DNA from: Bog-756 sp963738545
GTDB taxonomy: Bacteria > Actinomycetota > Acidimicrobiia > Acidimicrobiales > RAAP-2
Direction: 5' to 3'
DNA: 64,000 bases
Assembly: GCA_963738545.1 (NCBI GenBank)
Contig: CAVTXA010000002.1
Coordinates: 186,001-250,000 of the forward strand
The notes below the pieces were generated by a model, which was not told where the DNA came from, ran no database searches, and saw nothing but the letters and a program-made list of their open reading frames with translations. Shown here piece by piece: positions 25,863 to 33,509 of the stretch. The position numbers were made by a program, and so were the translations under genes. Positions within the stretch are counted from its first letter, which is position 1. Each line of letters starts with the position of its first letter.

Positions 25863-26665
25863 GCCGGCTCTCCTGTCGTGACCGGGCCGTGCGAGGTGCC
25901 GTTGCTCGGAGCGGTGGCGGCCTCAGCGGCGGGGAGGACAACGGATGTCGTCTCGGTTCCGTTGGTCGATTCCCCCGGCGCAGCGCCGTGCTCGCCGGGT
26001 GCGGCGAAGGGGGGAACCACGCCCCGCAGGCGGACCATGAGGACGTGCACGCCCACCAGGGCCACCACCACGAGGGGGAGGAGGACGATGTGCCACATGA
26101 GCATCTGACCGAAGTTGGTGACGTTGAAGATGGCCCCGGCCCCGGTGGAGTTGATCCCGTCCTTGGCCTGGGTGCTGATCCACTGGGAGTCGAAGTTCTG
26201 CTGGGAGAGGTAGCCGGTGAAGGCGGCCCCGACCGATACCACGAAGGACACCACGCCGGTGATCCAGGTGGCCCGACGCTTGCCCCGCCAGGCGGCCATG
26301 AAGAACTTCCCCCACAGGTGGACGATCATGGTGAAGAAGAAGACCTCGACGCTCCACATGTGGAGCGAATTGACGAAGAGGCCCGTGGTGGAGACGTGCC
26401 ACCAGGTCGGGCCCATGATGGCCAGGACCGTCCCGGTGGCGATGACCACGGCCAGCGCGCTGACGGTGAGCACGCCGAATACGTAGATCCACGAGGCGAC
26501 ATAGGCGGGCTGGCGGTCGGGCATGAGGCGCTCGGGTGGCAGCGCCTTGACCGCGGATCGCCGGAGCTTGGCGCTCCACTGGTCGGCGTCCTCGGGCAGG
26601 TCGGCGGCGACGTTGGGCGGTGGCTCGACCGGGGCGTGGACCGGGGTACCGGTGTCGATGCTCAC
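25859..26665 (-). CDS. Cytochrome b N-terminal (b6-like) di-haem subunit
   Basis: 268 aa. Four membrane helices of the cytochrome b/b6 fold. Haem ligands are visible as LHMWSVEVFFFTMIVH (His pair 14 apart) and WHIVLLPLVVVALVGVH (His pair 15 apart); the 14/15 pattern is that of cytochrome b6 rather than mitochondrial b. A cytoplasmic N-terminus of about 50 residues and a disordered C-terminal tail frame the core. It should carry electrons across the membrane from quinol. GTG 26665 overlaps the stop of the 63-aa gene (GTGA). No Rieske or cytochrome c gene is in view. Confidence 0.85.
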   Translation of the reverse strand: MSIDTGTPVHAPVEPPPNVAADLPEDADQWSAKLRRSAVKALPPERLMPDRQPAYVASWIYVFGVLTVSALAVVIATGTVLAIMGPTWWHVSTTGLFVNSLHMWSVEVFFFTMIVHLWGKFFMAAWRGKRRATWITGVVSFVVSVGAAFTGYLSQQNFDSQWISTQAKDGINSTGAGAIFNVTNFGQMLMWHIVLLPLVVVALVGVHVLMVRLRGVVPPFAAPGEHGAAPGESTNGTETTSVVLPAAEAATAPSNGTSHGPVTTGEPA

Positions 26666-26853
26666 CGGTCGCCTCCCCCGTGGCGGCGGAAGGGGATGAG
26701 AATGGCGGCGACGAAGACGACCACCATCAGCCCGATCACGACCATATTGGCCACGGACAGCTGGATGAAACCCCAGTGCACGTAGTGGCCGGGATGGCTC
26801 AGGTCGATCAGGCTCCCGACGAGTCGGGTTGTCACGGATGACAGGGTTTGCAT
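26662..26853 (-). CDS. 63-aa single-helix membrane protein of the cytochrome b operon
   Basis: 63 aa. A soluble or amphipathic N-terminus (SLIDLSHPGHYVHWGFIQLS) precedes one membrane helix near 33-54 (ANMVVIGLMVVVFVAAILIP) and a basic end. ATG 26853 has AGGAGG nine bases upstream, and this ribosome site sits in the 3-prime arm of a perfect hairpin. It overlaps the di-haem subunit gene by 4 bp, so it is probably a small subunit or assembly factor of that complex. I know no named family. Confidence 0.75.
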   Translation of the reverse strand: MQTLSSVTTRLVGSLIDLSHPGHYVHWGFIQLSVANMVVIGLMVVVFVAAILIPFRRHGGGDR

Positions 26854-26860
26854 GGCGTAC

Positions 26861-26932
26861 AACCTCCTGGTTCGGAGGTTACGGATCGGGCGCCAGACCA
26901 AACAGGGCCGAAAGACCCATTACCGCCCGATC
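26861..26932 (-). promoter_or_regulatory. Folded leader sequestering the ribosome site of the cytochrome b operon
   Basis: Two stems are visible in the minus-strand leader. The first pairs GATCGGGCG (26932-26924) with CGCCCGATC (26892-26884), nine base pairs enclosing about 31 nt with a small GGG/CCC helix inside. The second, directly downstream, is AACCTCC-GAACCA-GGAGGTT (26880-26861), a perfect 7-bp hairpin whose 3-prime arm contains the AGGAGG ribosome site of the 63-aa gene. Closing and opening the second hairpin would control translation. The stems are read directly; regulation is inferred. Confidence 0.55.
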
Positions 26933-26941
26933 GTGAGGGCC

Positions 26942-26958
26942 GCCGGCCCCCGGCCGGC
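26942..26958 (-). terminator. Possible terminator after the arylsulfatase operon
   Basis: A GC-only hairpin, GCCGGCC-CCC-GGCCGGC, overlaps the last base of the arylsulfatase stop codon. It could end the transport operon before the cytochrome b leader. No T-run follows, so this is tentative. Confidence 0.4.
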
Positions 26959-29258
26959 TACTGCTCGGCCATGATCCGCTCGAACTCCACCATGGGATTG
27001 ACCGGGACCTCCTCGCTCAGGGTGACGGTCGCCGAGTGGATGGTGGCGGTGCAGGGGAACGGGGCCCGATAGTCCTCGCCCACAGACGGCCCGAACTCGT
27101 ACCCGCAGGTCAGACCGGCGCCGGTGGCACTGAAGGCGGCCACGGTGAACAGGGGGAACTGCGCCTCGGCCACCACCTCGCCGTCGACCTCCAGGGCGGC
27201 CGGGCCACCGGCGTTCCCCTGGCGGTCGAAGCGGAAGACCACCCGGTGGCGTCCGGGCCCGAGCGGTCGCTCCCCGGCCAGTGCGTAGGTCTCCTTGCCG
27301 TAGAGGTTGTGCAGGTACCGCGGCCGCCCGCCCCGCAGGTGGAGGGAGAAGCCTCCGAGCGCCGACCCCTGGGCCAACAGGACGCCCTCGGCCGGCGGGC
27401 CCTCGGGCACCGTGAGGTCGACCTCGATGACATGGCCGCGGTTCTTCATGTTGGCCGCCACCGTCTCGGGCACCGGGGAGGTGCCCGGGTAGTAGGTGGT
27501 GGTGAGCCGGGGTGCCCGCCGGTCGGGCTTGGGGTGGACCAGGGTGTGCAGGATCCGGTTGTCGAGGGGGAGGACCTGGTTGGCCCGGGCCTCCACCCAC
27601 CAGCGCTCGACCATGTCGGCCAACCGACCGGGCTCGGTCTCGGCCAGGTCGTGGATCTCGGTGGGATCCTCGGCCACGTGGTAGAGCTCCCAGCGGTCGT
27701 CGCTGAAGGGGGCGTTCCAGTTGAGGCCGTCGTCGTAGAGCGGGCCGATGGGTTTGAAGGTCACGGCCTTCCAGCCGTCGTGGTAGATGGCCCGACTGCC
27801 GAACATCTCGAAGTACTGGGTGGTGCGGTGGGGTGGCGTGTCGGCACCGTCGGGGCGGAGCATCGGGGCGAAGCTGATCCCGTCGATGGGGGTCTGGGGC
27901 ACGTACTCGATGGTGTCGGGGGCCTCGATTCCGGCCAACTCCAACACGGTGGGCAGGATGTCGGTGGCGTGGGTGAACTGCCCGCGGACCCCTCCACCCC
28001 CGGGGATGCCGGCCGGCCAGTTCACGATGCACGGGTCGGCCACCCCACCTTCGTGGACCTCACGCTTCCAGCGCCTGAAGGGGGTGTTCCCGGCCATGGT
28101 CCATCCCCAGGGATAGTTGTTGTGGGCCCGGGGGCCACCCAGTTCGTCGATGCGCCGGGCCAGCTCCTCGGGGCCGGCCGGGTCGAAGTTCTGCAGCCGG
28201 TTGTCGTTGATGGACCCGGTGGGGCCGCCTTCGGAGCTGGCCCCGTTGTCCGAGACCAGGATGACCACGGTGTCCTGGCGGTCCCCGGTCTGTTCCAAGA
28301 AGGCCAGCAGCCGGGCCAGCTGGGCATCGGTGTAGGAGAGGTAGGCAGCGAAGCACTCCATGAACCGGGCCGCCACCCGCTGGTCATCCTTCGAGAGGTC
28401 GTCCCAGGCCGGCACCCACGGCGGCCGCGGGGCCATCTCGGTGCCCGGGGCCACGAGCCCCGCGGCCAGCTGCCGGGCGAAGGTCCCCTCGCGCCACCGG
28501 TCCCATCCCTGGTCGAAGTGGCCCCGGTAGCGGTCGATCCACTCCTGGGGCGCGTGATGGGGGGAGTGGCACGCGCCGGTGCAGAAATAGAGGAAGAAGG
28601 GCCGATCTAGGTCCACGGCCCGGAGGTCGGCCAGCTGGGCGATGGCCTGGTCGGCCAAGTCGGCGCTCAGGTGGTAGCCCTCCTCGATCGATGCCGGGGG
28701 GGCCACGGAGTGGTTGTCGTGGTAGAGCGCCGGCACGAACTGGTGGGTCTCGCCTCCGTGGAAGCCGTACCAGCGGTCGAAGCCGCGTCCGAGCGGCCAG
28801 CTGTGACGTGGCGCGGCCATGGACGTCTCGTCGTCGGGGGTGAGGTGCCACTTCCCCACGGCGTAGGTGGCGTAGCCGTGCTGGCGGAGGATCTCGGAGA
28901 GGAACCCGTTCTCCTTCGGGATCTCGCCGTTGTAGCCGGGGAACCCGACGGCCAGGTCCGCCACCCTCCCGAGGCCGTTGCGGTGGTGGCTGCGTCCGGT
29001 CAACAGGCAGGCCCGGGTCGGCGAGCACAGGGCCGTGGTGTGGAAGTTGGTGAGGCGCAGCCCATCGGCGGCCAGGCCGTCGATGGTCGGGGTGGTGATG
29101 TCCGAGCCGTAACAGCCCAGCTGGGCGAAGCCCACGTCGTCCAGCACGACCAGGACCACGTTGGGCGCGCCCTCCGGTGGCGTCGGCCCGTCGGGCCACC
29201 ACGGCGTCGAGTCCCGCCAGTCGTCGCCGATGACACCTTGGAAGGGGGGAGTCTTCAT
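26958..29258 (-). CDS. Arylsulfatase (type I, formylglycine-dependent)
   Basis: 766 aa. N-terminal alkaline phosphatase-like domain: metal-binding LVVLDDVGFAQLGCYGSD near 37-54, the sulfatase signature CSPTRACLLTGR with the Cys (about residue 78) that is converted to formylglycine, then GKWHLTP and VILVSDNGASSEGG (metal and substrate residues). A C-terminal part of about 230 residues is beta-rich. No signal peptide is seen, so it is probably cytoplasmic. ATG 29258 follows GGAGG; upstream ATGs at 29291 and 29288 lack one. It hydrolyses a sulfate ester of unknown nature. It is the last gene of the peptide-type ABC operon, 55 nt after the fused transporter gene. Confidence 0.92.
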   Translation of the reverse strand: MKTPPFQGVIGDDWRDSTPWWPDGPTPPEGAPNVVLVVLDDVGFAQLGCYGSDITTPTIDGLAADGLRLTNFHTTALCSPTRACLLTGRSHHRNGLGRVADLAVGFPGYNGEIPKENGFLSEILRQHGYATYAVGKWHLTPDDETSMAAPRHSWPLGRGFDRWYGFHGGETHQFVPALYHDNHSVAPPASIEEGYHLSADLADQAIAQLADLRAVDLDRPFFLYFCTGACHSPHHAPQEWIDRYRGHFDQGWDRWREGTFARQLAAGLVAPGTEMAPRPPWVPAWDDLSKDDQRVAARFMECFAAYLSYTDAQLARLLAFLEQTGDRQDTVVILVSDNGASSEGGPTGSINDNRLQNFDPAGPEELARRIDELGGPRAHNNYPWGWTMAGNTPFRRWKREVHEGGVADPCIVNWPAGIPGGGGVRGQFTHATDILPTVLELAGIEAPDTIEYVPQTPIDGISFAPMLRPDGADTPPHRTTQYFEMFGSRAIYHDGWKAVTFKPIGPLYDDGLNWNAPFSDDRWELYHVAEDPTEIHDLAETEPGRLADMVERWWVEARANQVLPLDNRILHTLVHPKPDRRAPRLTTTYYPGTSPVPETVAANMKNRGHVIEVDLTVPEGPPAEGVLLAQGSALGGFSLHLRGGRPRYLHNLYGKETYALAGERPLGPGRHRVVFRFDRQGNAGGPAALEVDGEVVAEAQFPLFTVAAFSATGAGLTCGYEFGPSVGEDYRAPFPCTATIHSATVTLSEEVPVNPMVEFERIMAEQ

Positions 29259-29313
29259 CACGACCTCCAGATCGTCTCGCCGGGCCATCATGCCCGGAGC
29301 GCGGACCCGGTCG

Positions 29314-32300
29314 CTAGGGGGCCGTGACCTCGGCTGGGTCGAGGGTGAGGACGGACCGTCCGGCCAGGAGCGGTCCCTCGGTGTGCAGGTGGCACCGCAC
29401 GGTCGTGTCGCTGTCGGCGGAGAACGGGTCCGGGTCCACCCGTCGGCACACGTCCATGGCGAAGGCGCAGCGGGGGGCGAAGCGGCAGCCCACCCGCTCG
29501 GTGGCCCCGGTGTCCACCTCGCCCCGCAGGACCACCCGCTGGCGCGACCGGGCCACGGACGGGTCGGGCACCGGGATGGCCGAGAGCAGGGCGGCGGTGT
29601 AGGGGTGGGCGGGCCGGTCGAGGACCTGGGACGCAGGGCCTTCCTCCACGATCTGGCCCAGGTACATCACGGCGATGCGGTCGGCGATGTGGCGGACCAC
29701 CGAGAGATCGTGGGAGATGAACAGATAGGCCGTGCCCAACTCGGCTTGGAGCTCGGCCAGCAGGTTGAGCACCTGGGCCTGGGTGGACACGTCGAGGGCG
29801 CTGACCGCCTCGTCGCACACCAGGAGGCTCGGATTCACGGCCAGGGCCCGGGCGATGGCGATGCGCTGGCGTTGTCCGCCGGAGAACTGGTGGGGGTACC
29901 GGTCGAGGGGGACCGCCCCCAACCCGACGAGGGCCAGTAGTTCGCGGGTCCGTTCCCTGCGCTCGGCCGGCTTGAGATCCGAGTGGAGCACAAGGGGTTC
30001 GGACACCGTGTCGCCGATGGTGTGGCTGGGATCGAGCGAGGAGAACGGGTCCTGGAAGACCATCTGCATCTGACGCCGGCTGCGCCCCAGCTCGGATCCG
30101 GACAGTTCGGTCACATCGGTGCCGGCCACCTCGACCGAGCCGGCGCTGGGCTCGACGATCCGGACCACCAGTCGGGCCAGGGTCGACTTCCCCGAACCGC
30201 TCTCGCCGACCAGCCCGAGGGTGGTGCCGGCCGGGATCTCGAGCGAGACGCCGTCCACGGCGTCCACGCCGCCGGTCACTCTCTGGAGGATCCCCGACCG
30301 GGTGGGGAACCGCTTGGCCAGGCCCCGGACGGCGAGGGCCATGGGTCGGTCCGATGGGGCCGGGGACGATCCCGGTCCGGGTGTCCCCTGGTCGGTGAGG
30401 GCCGCACCGGCGCCGGCCAGGTGGAGCTCCTCCTGGCGGAGGCATCGGGCCCAGGCGTCCTCGCCCTCGGGCGCCAGCTCCGGCCCGCCCCCGACGGGTC
30501 GGAGCTCGACCACCGTGGTGGCGCACGCCCCGACGGCGTGCCGGCAGCGCTCACGGAAGCGACAGGTGGCGGGGAAGTCCTCGGGTCGGGGCACCACGCC
30601 GGGAATGACGGGCAGGGGGGAGCCGATGGGCGTCGTCTGCGGCATCGAGGACAGCAGGGCCTCGGTGTAGGGATGGCGGGGACGGACGAACAGCCGCCCT
30701 GCGGTGGCCTGCTCCACCTTCAGGCCGGCGTACATCACGACCACCTCGTCGGCGACCTCGGCGATGACCCCGAGGTCGTGGGTCACGAAGATCATGGCCA
30801 TGGACTCCTCCACCGACAGCGTGTGCAGGAGATCGAGGATTTGGGCCTCGGTGGTGACGTCGAGGGCGGTGGTGGGCTCGTCGGCGATCAGCAGCTGGGG
30901 TGAGCAGGACAGGGCCATGGCGATCATGACCCGTTGGCGCATCCCTCCGGAGAACTGGTGGGGGTAGTCGCTGGCCCGGCGGGACGCACCGGGGATCTCC
31001 ACGCGCTCCAGCATCTCGACGGCGATCCGTTTGGCCTCCGACCGGCTCACGTCACGGTGGGCTCGGACCTGTTCGGCGATCTGGTTGCCCACGGAGAATG
31101 CCGGGTTTAGGCAGGTCATGGGGTCCTGGAAGATCATGGCGATCTGATCGCCCCGGACCGCCCGCAGCTCCTTGGGGCCCAGCTCGAGGAGGTTGCGCCC
31201 CTGGAAGTGGACGGTCCCGTCGGTGACGCGGGCGACGGGCTTGGGGAGCAGGCCCATGATGGCCAGCGCCGAGACCGTCTTGCCCGAGCCACTCTCGCCG
31301 ACCAGTCCGAGCGTTCGGCCCGGCTCGACGTGGAACGACAGGTCCTCGACCACCGGCCACGAGCCTCCGGCGATGGCGAACTCGACCCGGAGCCGGTGTA
31401 CATCGAGCAGGTGGTCGACCCTCGGCGTCCCCGAACCGTTGCCCGCAGCCGTGGCCGCGGCCGGTTCGAACCCGACGCGCACGGGAGCGGCTGTCCTGCC
31501 GGGAGCCGGCGTGTCTGGCTCCGACCCGTCCGGTCGGGTGCCCGTCCCCCTCGCCGCACGGGCGGCCCTGCGGGTCCGGAGCCGGGTCCGGATGCCGGCG
31601 GGTCGCTCGACCGTGCTGCCCCGGCCGATGGCGTCCCGGAGGCCGTCGGCCACCACGTTGAAGGAGAGGACGCAGAGCATGATGGCCAGGCCCGGGAAGA
31701 CCAGGGCCAGCGGGGCCGTGAAGATGAACTGGTAGGCCTCGTTCAACATGTCCCCCCAACTGGGGGTGGGGGGCTGGGCGCCGATGCCCAGGAACGAGAG
31801 GCCGGCCTCGGCCAGGAGGGCGAATCCGAGGGCCAGGGACACCTGGATGATGATGGGGGAGGCCACGTTGGGCAGGACGTGGGCGCGCATGATGCGCCCG
31901 GGCTTGGCCCCGAGGGATTGGGCGGCCTCGACATAGGCCTCCTCCCGCACGGCGATGACCTCGCCGCGGATGAGGCGGACGAAGCTGGGCACGAAGACGA
32001 TGGCGATGGCCACGGCGGCGTTGTTGAGGCTGTCTCCGAGCAGGGCGGCCACGGTCAGGGCCAGGACGAGGGGAGGGAAGGAGAACAGCGCGTCCATGAT
32101 CCGCATGATCACCGAGTCCGTCCAGCCCCGGAGGAACCCGGCCACCAGTCCGAGCGGCAGGGCCACGACGATGGCCAGGATGACGATCTCGAAGGTGGCG
32201 CGTAGGGAGACCCGACCGCCCCAGATGATCCGGGAGAGGATGTCCCGGCCCAGGTCGTCGGTGCCCAGGAGGTGGTGCAGGCTGGGTGGGGCGTTGATGG

Positions 32301-32535
32301 CCAGGAGGTCCTGGGCACTGGGGTTCTGGGGGGCGATCAGGGGGGCGAAGATGGCCGCGGCGATGATGACCACGAGGAAGGTCAGCCCGGCCACGGCCCA
32401 GCGATCGGCGAGGAACGCCCGCCAGAAGCGCCGTGCCCCTTGGGGGCTGTCGACCACCTCGGCCGCGGAGGCCAGATCGGGAAGGTCCGGACCGATCATC
32501 GGGTCGTCGGTCCCCGGGGGAGGAAGTGAGGTCAT
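29314..32535 (-). CDS. Fused oligopeptide-type ABC transporter: DppC permease + DppD ATPase + DppF ATPase
   Basis: 1073 aa in one uninterrupted frame. Residues about 30-310: DppC-type permease with its N-terminal segment (FLADRWAVAGLTFL), GTDDLGRDILSRIIWGGRVS, and the EAA loop EAAQSLGAKPGRIMRAHVLP. Residues 310-365: Ala/Pro/Arg-rich linker. Residues 370-720: DppD-type ATPase (GESGSGKT, LIADEPTTALDVT, plus the C-terminal Cys-rich oligo_HPY region). Residues 731-1073: DppF-type ATPase (GESGSGKST, SGGQRQRIAIARAL, DEAVSALDVS, and C-terminal CRFAPRC). No stop or obvious internal start separates them. ATG 32535 overlaps the DppB stop (ATGA). The ligand is unknown. Confidence 0.9.
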   Translation of the reverse strand: MTSLPPPGTDDPMIGPDLPDLASAAEVVDSPQGARRFWRAFLADRWAVAGLTFLVVIIAAAIFAPLIAPQNPSAQDLLAINAPPSLHHLLGTDDLGRDILSRIIWGGRVSLRATFEIVILAIVVALPLGLVAGFLRGWTDSVIMRIMDALFSFPPLVLALTVAALLGDSLNNAAVAIAIVFVPSFVRLIRGEVIAVREEAYVEAAQSLGAKPGRIMRAHVLPNVASPIIIQVSLALGFALLAEAGLSFLGIGAQPPTPSWGDMLNEAYQFIFTAPLALVFPGLAIMLCVLSFNVVADGLRDAIGRGSTVERPAGIRTRLRTRRAARAARGTGTRPDGSEPDTPAPGRTAAPVRVGFEPAAATAAGNGSGTPRVDHLLDVHRLRVEFAIAGGSWPVVEDLSFHVEPGRTLGLVGESGSGKTVSALAIMGLLPKPVARVTDGTVHFQGRNLLELGPKELRAVRGDQIAMIFQDPMTCLNPAFSVGNQIAEQVRAHRDVSRSEAKRIAVEMLERVEIPGASRRASDYPHQFSGGMRQRVMIAMALSCSPQLLIADEPTTALDVTTEAQILDLLHTLSVEESMAMIFVTHDLGVIAEVADEVVVMYAGLKVEQATAGRLFVRPRHPYTEALLSSMPQTTPIGSPLPVIPGVVPRPEDFPATCRFRERCRHAVGACATTVVELRPVGGGPELAPEGEDAWARCLRQEELHLAGAGAALTDQGTPGPGSSPAPSDRPMALAVRGLAKRFPTRSGILQRVTGGVDAVDGVSLEIPAGTTLGLVGESGSGKSTLARLVVRIVEPSAGSVEVAGTDVTELSGSELGRSRRQMQMVFQDPFSSLDPSHTIGDTVSEPLVLHSDLKPAERRERTRELLALVGLGAVPLDRYPHQFSGGQRQRIAIARALAVNPSLLVCDEAVSALDVSTQAQVLNLLAELQAELGTAYLFISHDLSVVRHIADRIAVMYLGQIVEEGPASQVLDRPAHPYTAALLSAIPVPDPSVARSRQRVVLRGEVDTGATERVGCRFAPRCAFAMDVCRRVDPDPFSADSDTTVRCHLHTEGPLLAGRSVLTLDPAEVTAP

Positions 32536-33500
32536 CCCAACCGGATCTTGGGGTTGAGCAGGCCGTAGATCACGTCCACCACCAGGTTGATGACCACGAA
32601 CATGAGTGCGGTCACCAGCACGACGCCCTGGATCACGGGCAGATCCTTCAGGCTGATGGCCTGCAGCATGTACGTGCCCAGGCCGGGGAGCGAGAAGATC
32701 TCCTCGATGATGAAGGTGCCGCCCAGCAGATAGCCGAACTGGATGCCGGCCAGGGTCACGACCGGACTGAGCGCGTTCTTCCCGGCGTGCTTGCCGATGA
32801 CCCGGGCCCGGCTCAACCCCTTGGCCTCGGCGGTCCGTATGTAGTCCTGGCTCAGCGTGTCGATCATGGAGCCGCGGGTCTGGCGGGCGATGGTGGCCGC
32901 ACCCCCGATGCCCAGCGCGAGCCACGGCATGATCAGGTGGACGAACCACTGGTACGGGGACGTCGTGAACTGGACGTAGCCGAGGGGCGCCAGGAGGTGG
33001 AAGTTGACCGACAGCACGACCACCAACAGCATGGCCAGCCAGAAGTCGGGGATGGCCACGCCCAGGCTGCTGCCCACCGAGACCACCCGGTCGGTCCAGG
33101 AACGGGGTCGGAGACCGGCGACGATGCCGGCCGGGATGCCGAGGAGGACGGCGAGGACCATCCCCCCGGCGGCGACGCTCACGGTGACGGGCAGGCGCTC
33201 GGCGATACCGGACGCCACACTCTGGTTCTTGAACAGCGAGTAGCCCAACTGGCCGTGGAGGACCCCGCTCAGCCAGTGCCAGTACTGGGCGAAGAACGAC
33301 TCGTTGAGGTGGAGGAGGTTCCGGATGTGGGCGATCGCGGCCGGCGAGGCGCGGTTCCCACCAGCCAGGGTCCGGGCCGGATCACCGGGGATGATCAGCA
33401 CCAGGCTGAACACAGCCAGGGAGATCAGGATCAGCAGGGGGATCATGATCAGCAGGCGCCGGCCGATGAAGGTGGCCAGCGAACCGCCGGATGATCCCAC
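32532..33500 (-). CDS. Oligopeptide-type ABC transporter permease, DppB-like
   Basis: 322 aa, six membrane helices. N-terminal FIGRRLLIMIPLLILISLAV and the EAA region TAEAKGLSRARVIGKHAGKN near 225-245 are typical of DppB/OppB. It pairs with the permease domain of the fused protein to form the channel. GTG 33500 lies 9 bases after the substrate-binding gene; no strong ribosome site is seen, so the start could be slightly different. The 4-bp overlap with the downstream gene suggests tight co-translation. Confidence 0.92.
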   Translation of the reverse strand: MGSSGGSLATFIGRRLLIMIPLLILISLAVFSLVLIIPGDPARTLAGGNRASPAAIAHIRNLLHLNESFFAQYWHWLSGVLHGQLGYSLFKNQSVASGIAERLPVTVSVAAGGMVLAVLLGIPAGIVAGLRPRSWTDRVVSVGSSLGVAIPDFWLAMLLVVVLSVNFHLLAPLGYVQFTTSPYQWFVHLIMPWLALGIGGAATIARQTRGSMIDTLSQDYIRTAEAKGLSRARVIGKHAGKNALSPVVTLAGIQFGYLLGGTFIIEEIFSLPGLGTYMLQAISLKDLPVIQGVVLVTALMFVVINLVVDVIYGLLNPKIRLG

Positions 33501-33509
33501 GGTGCGTGC

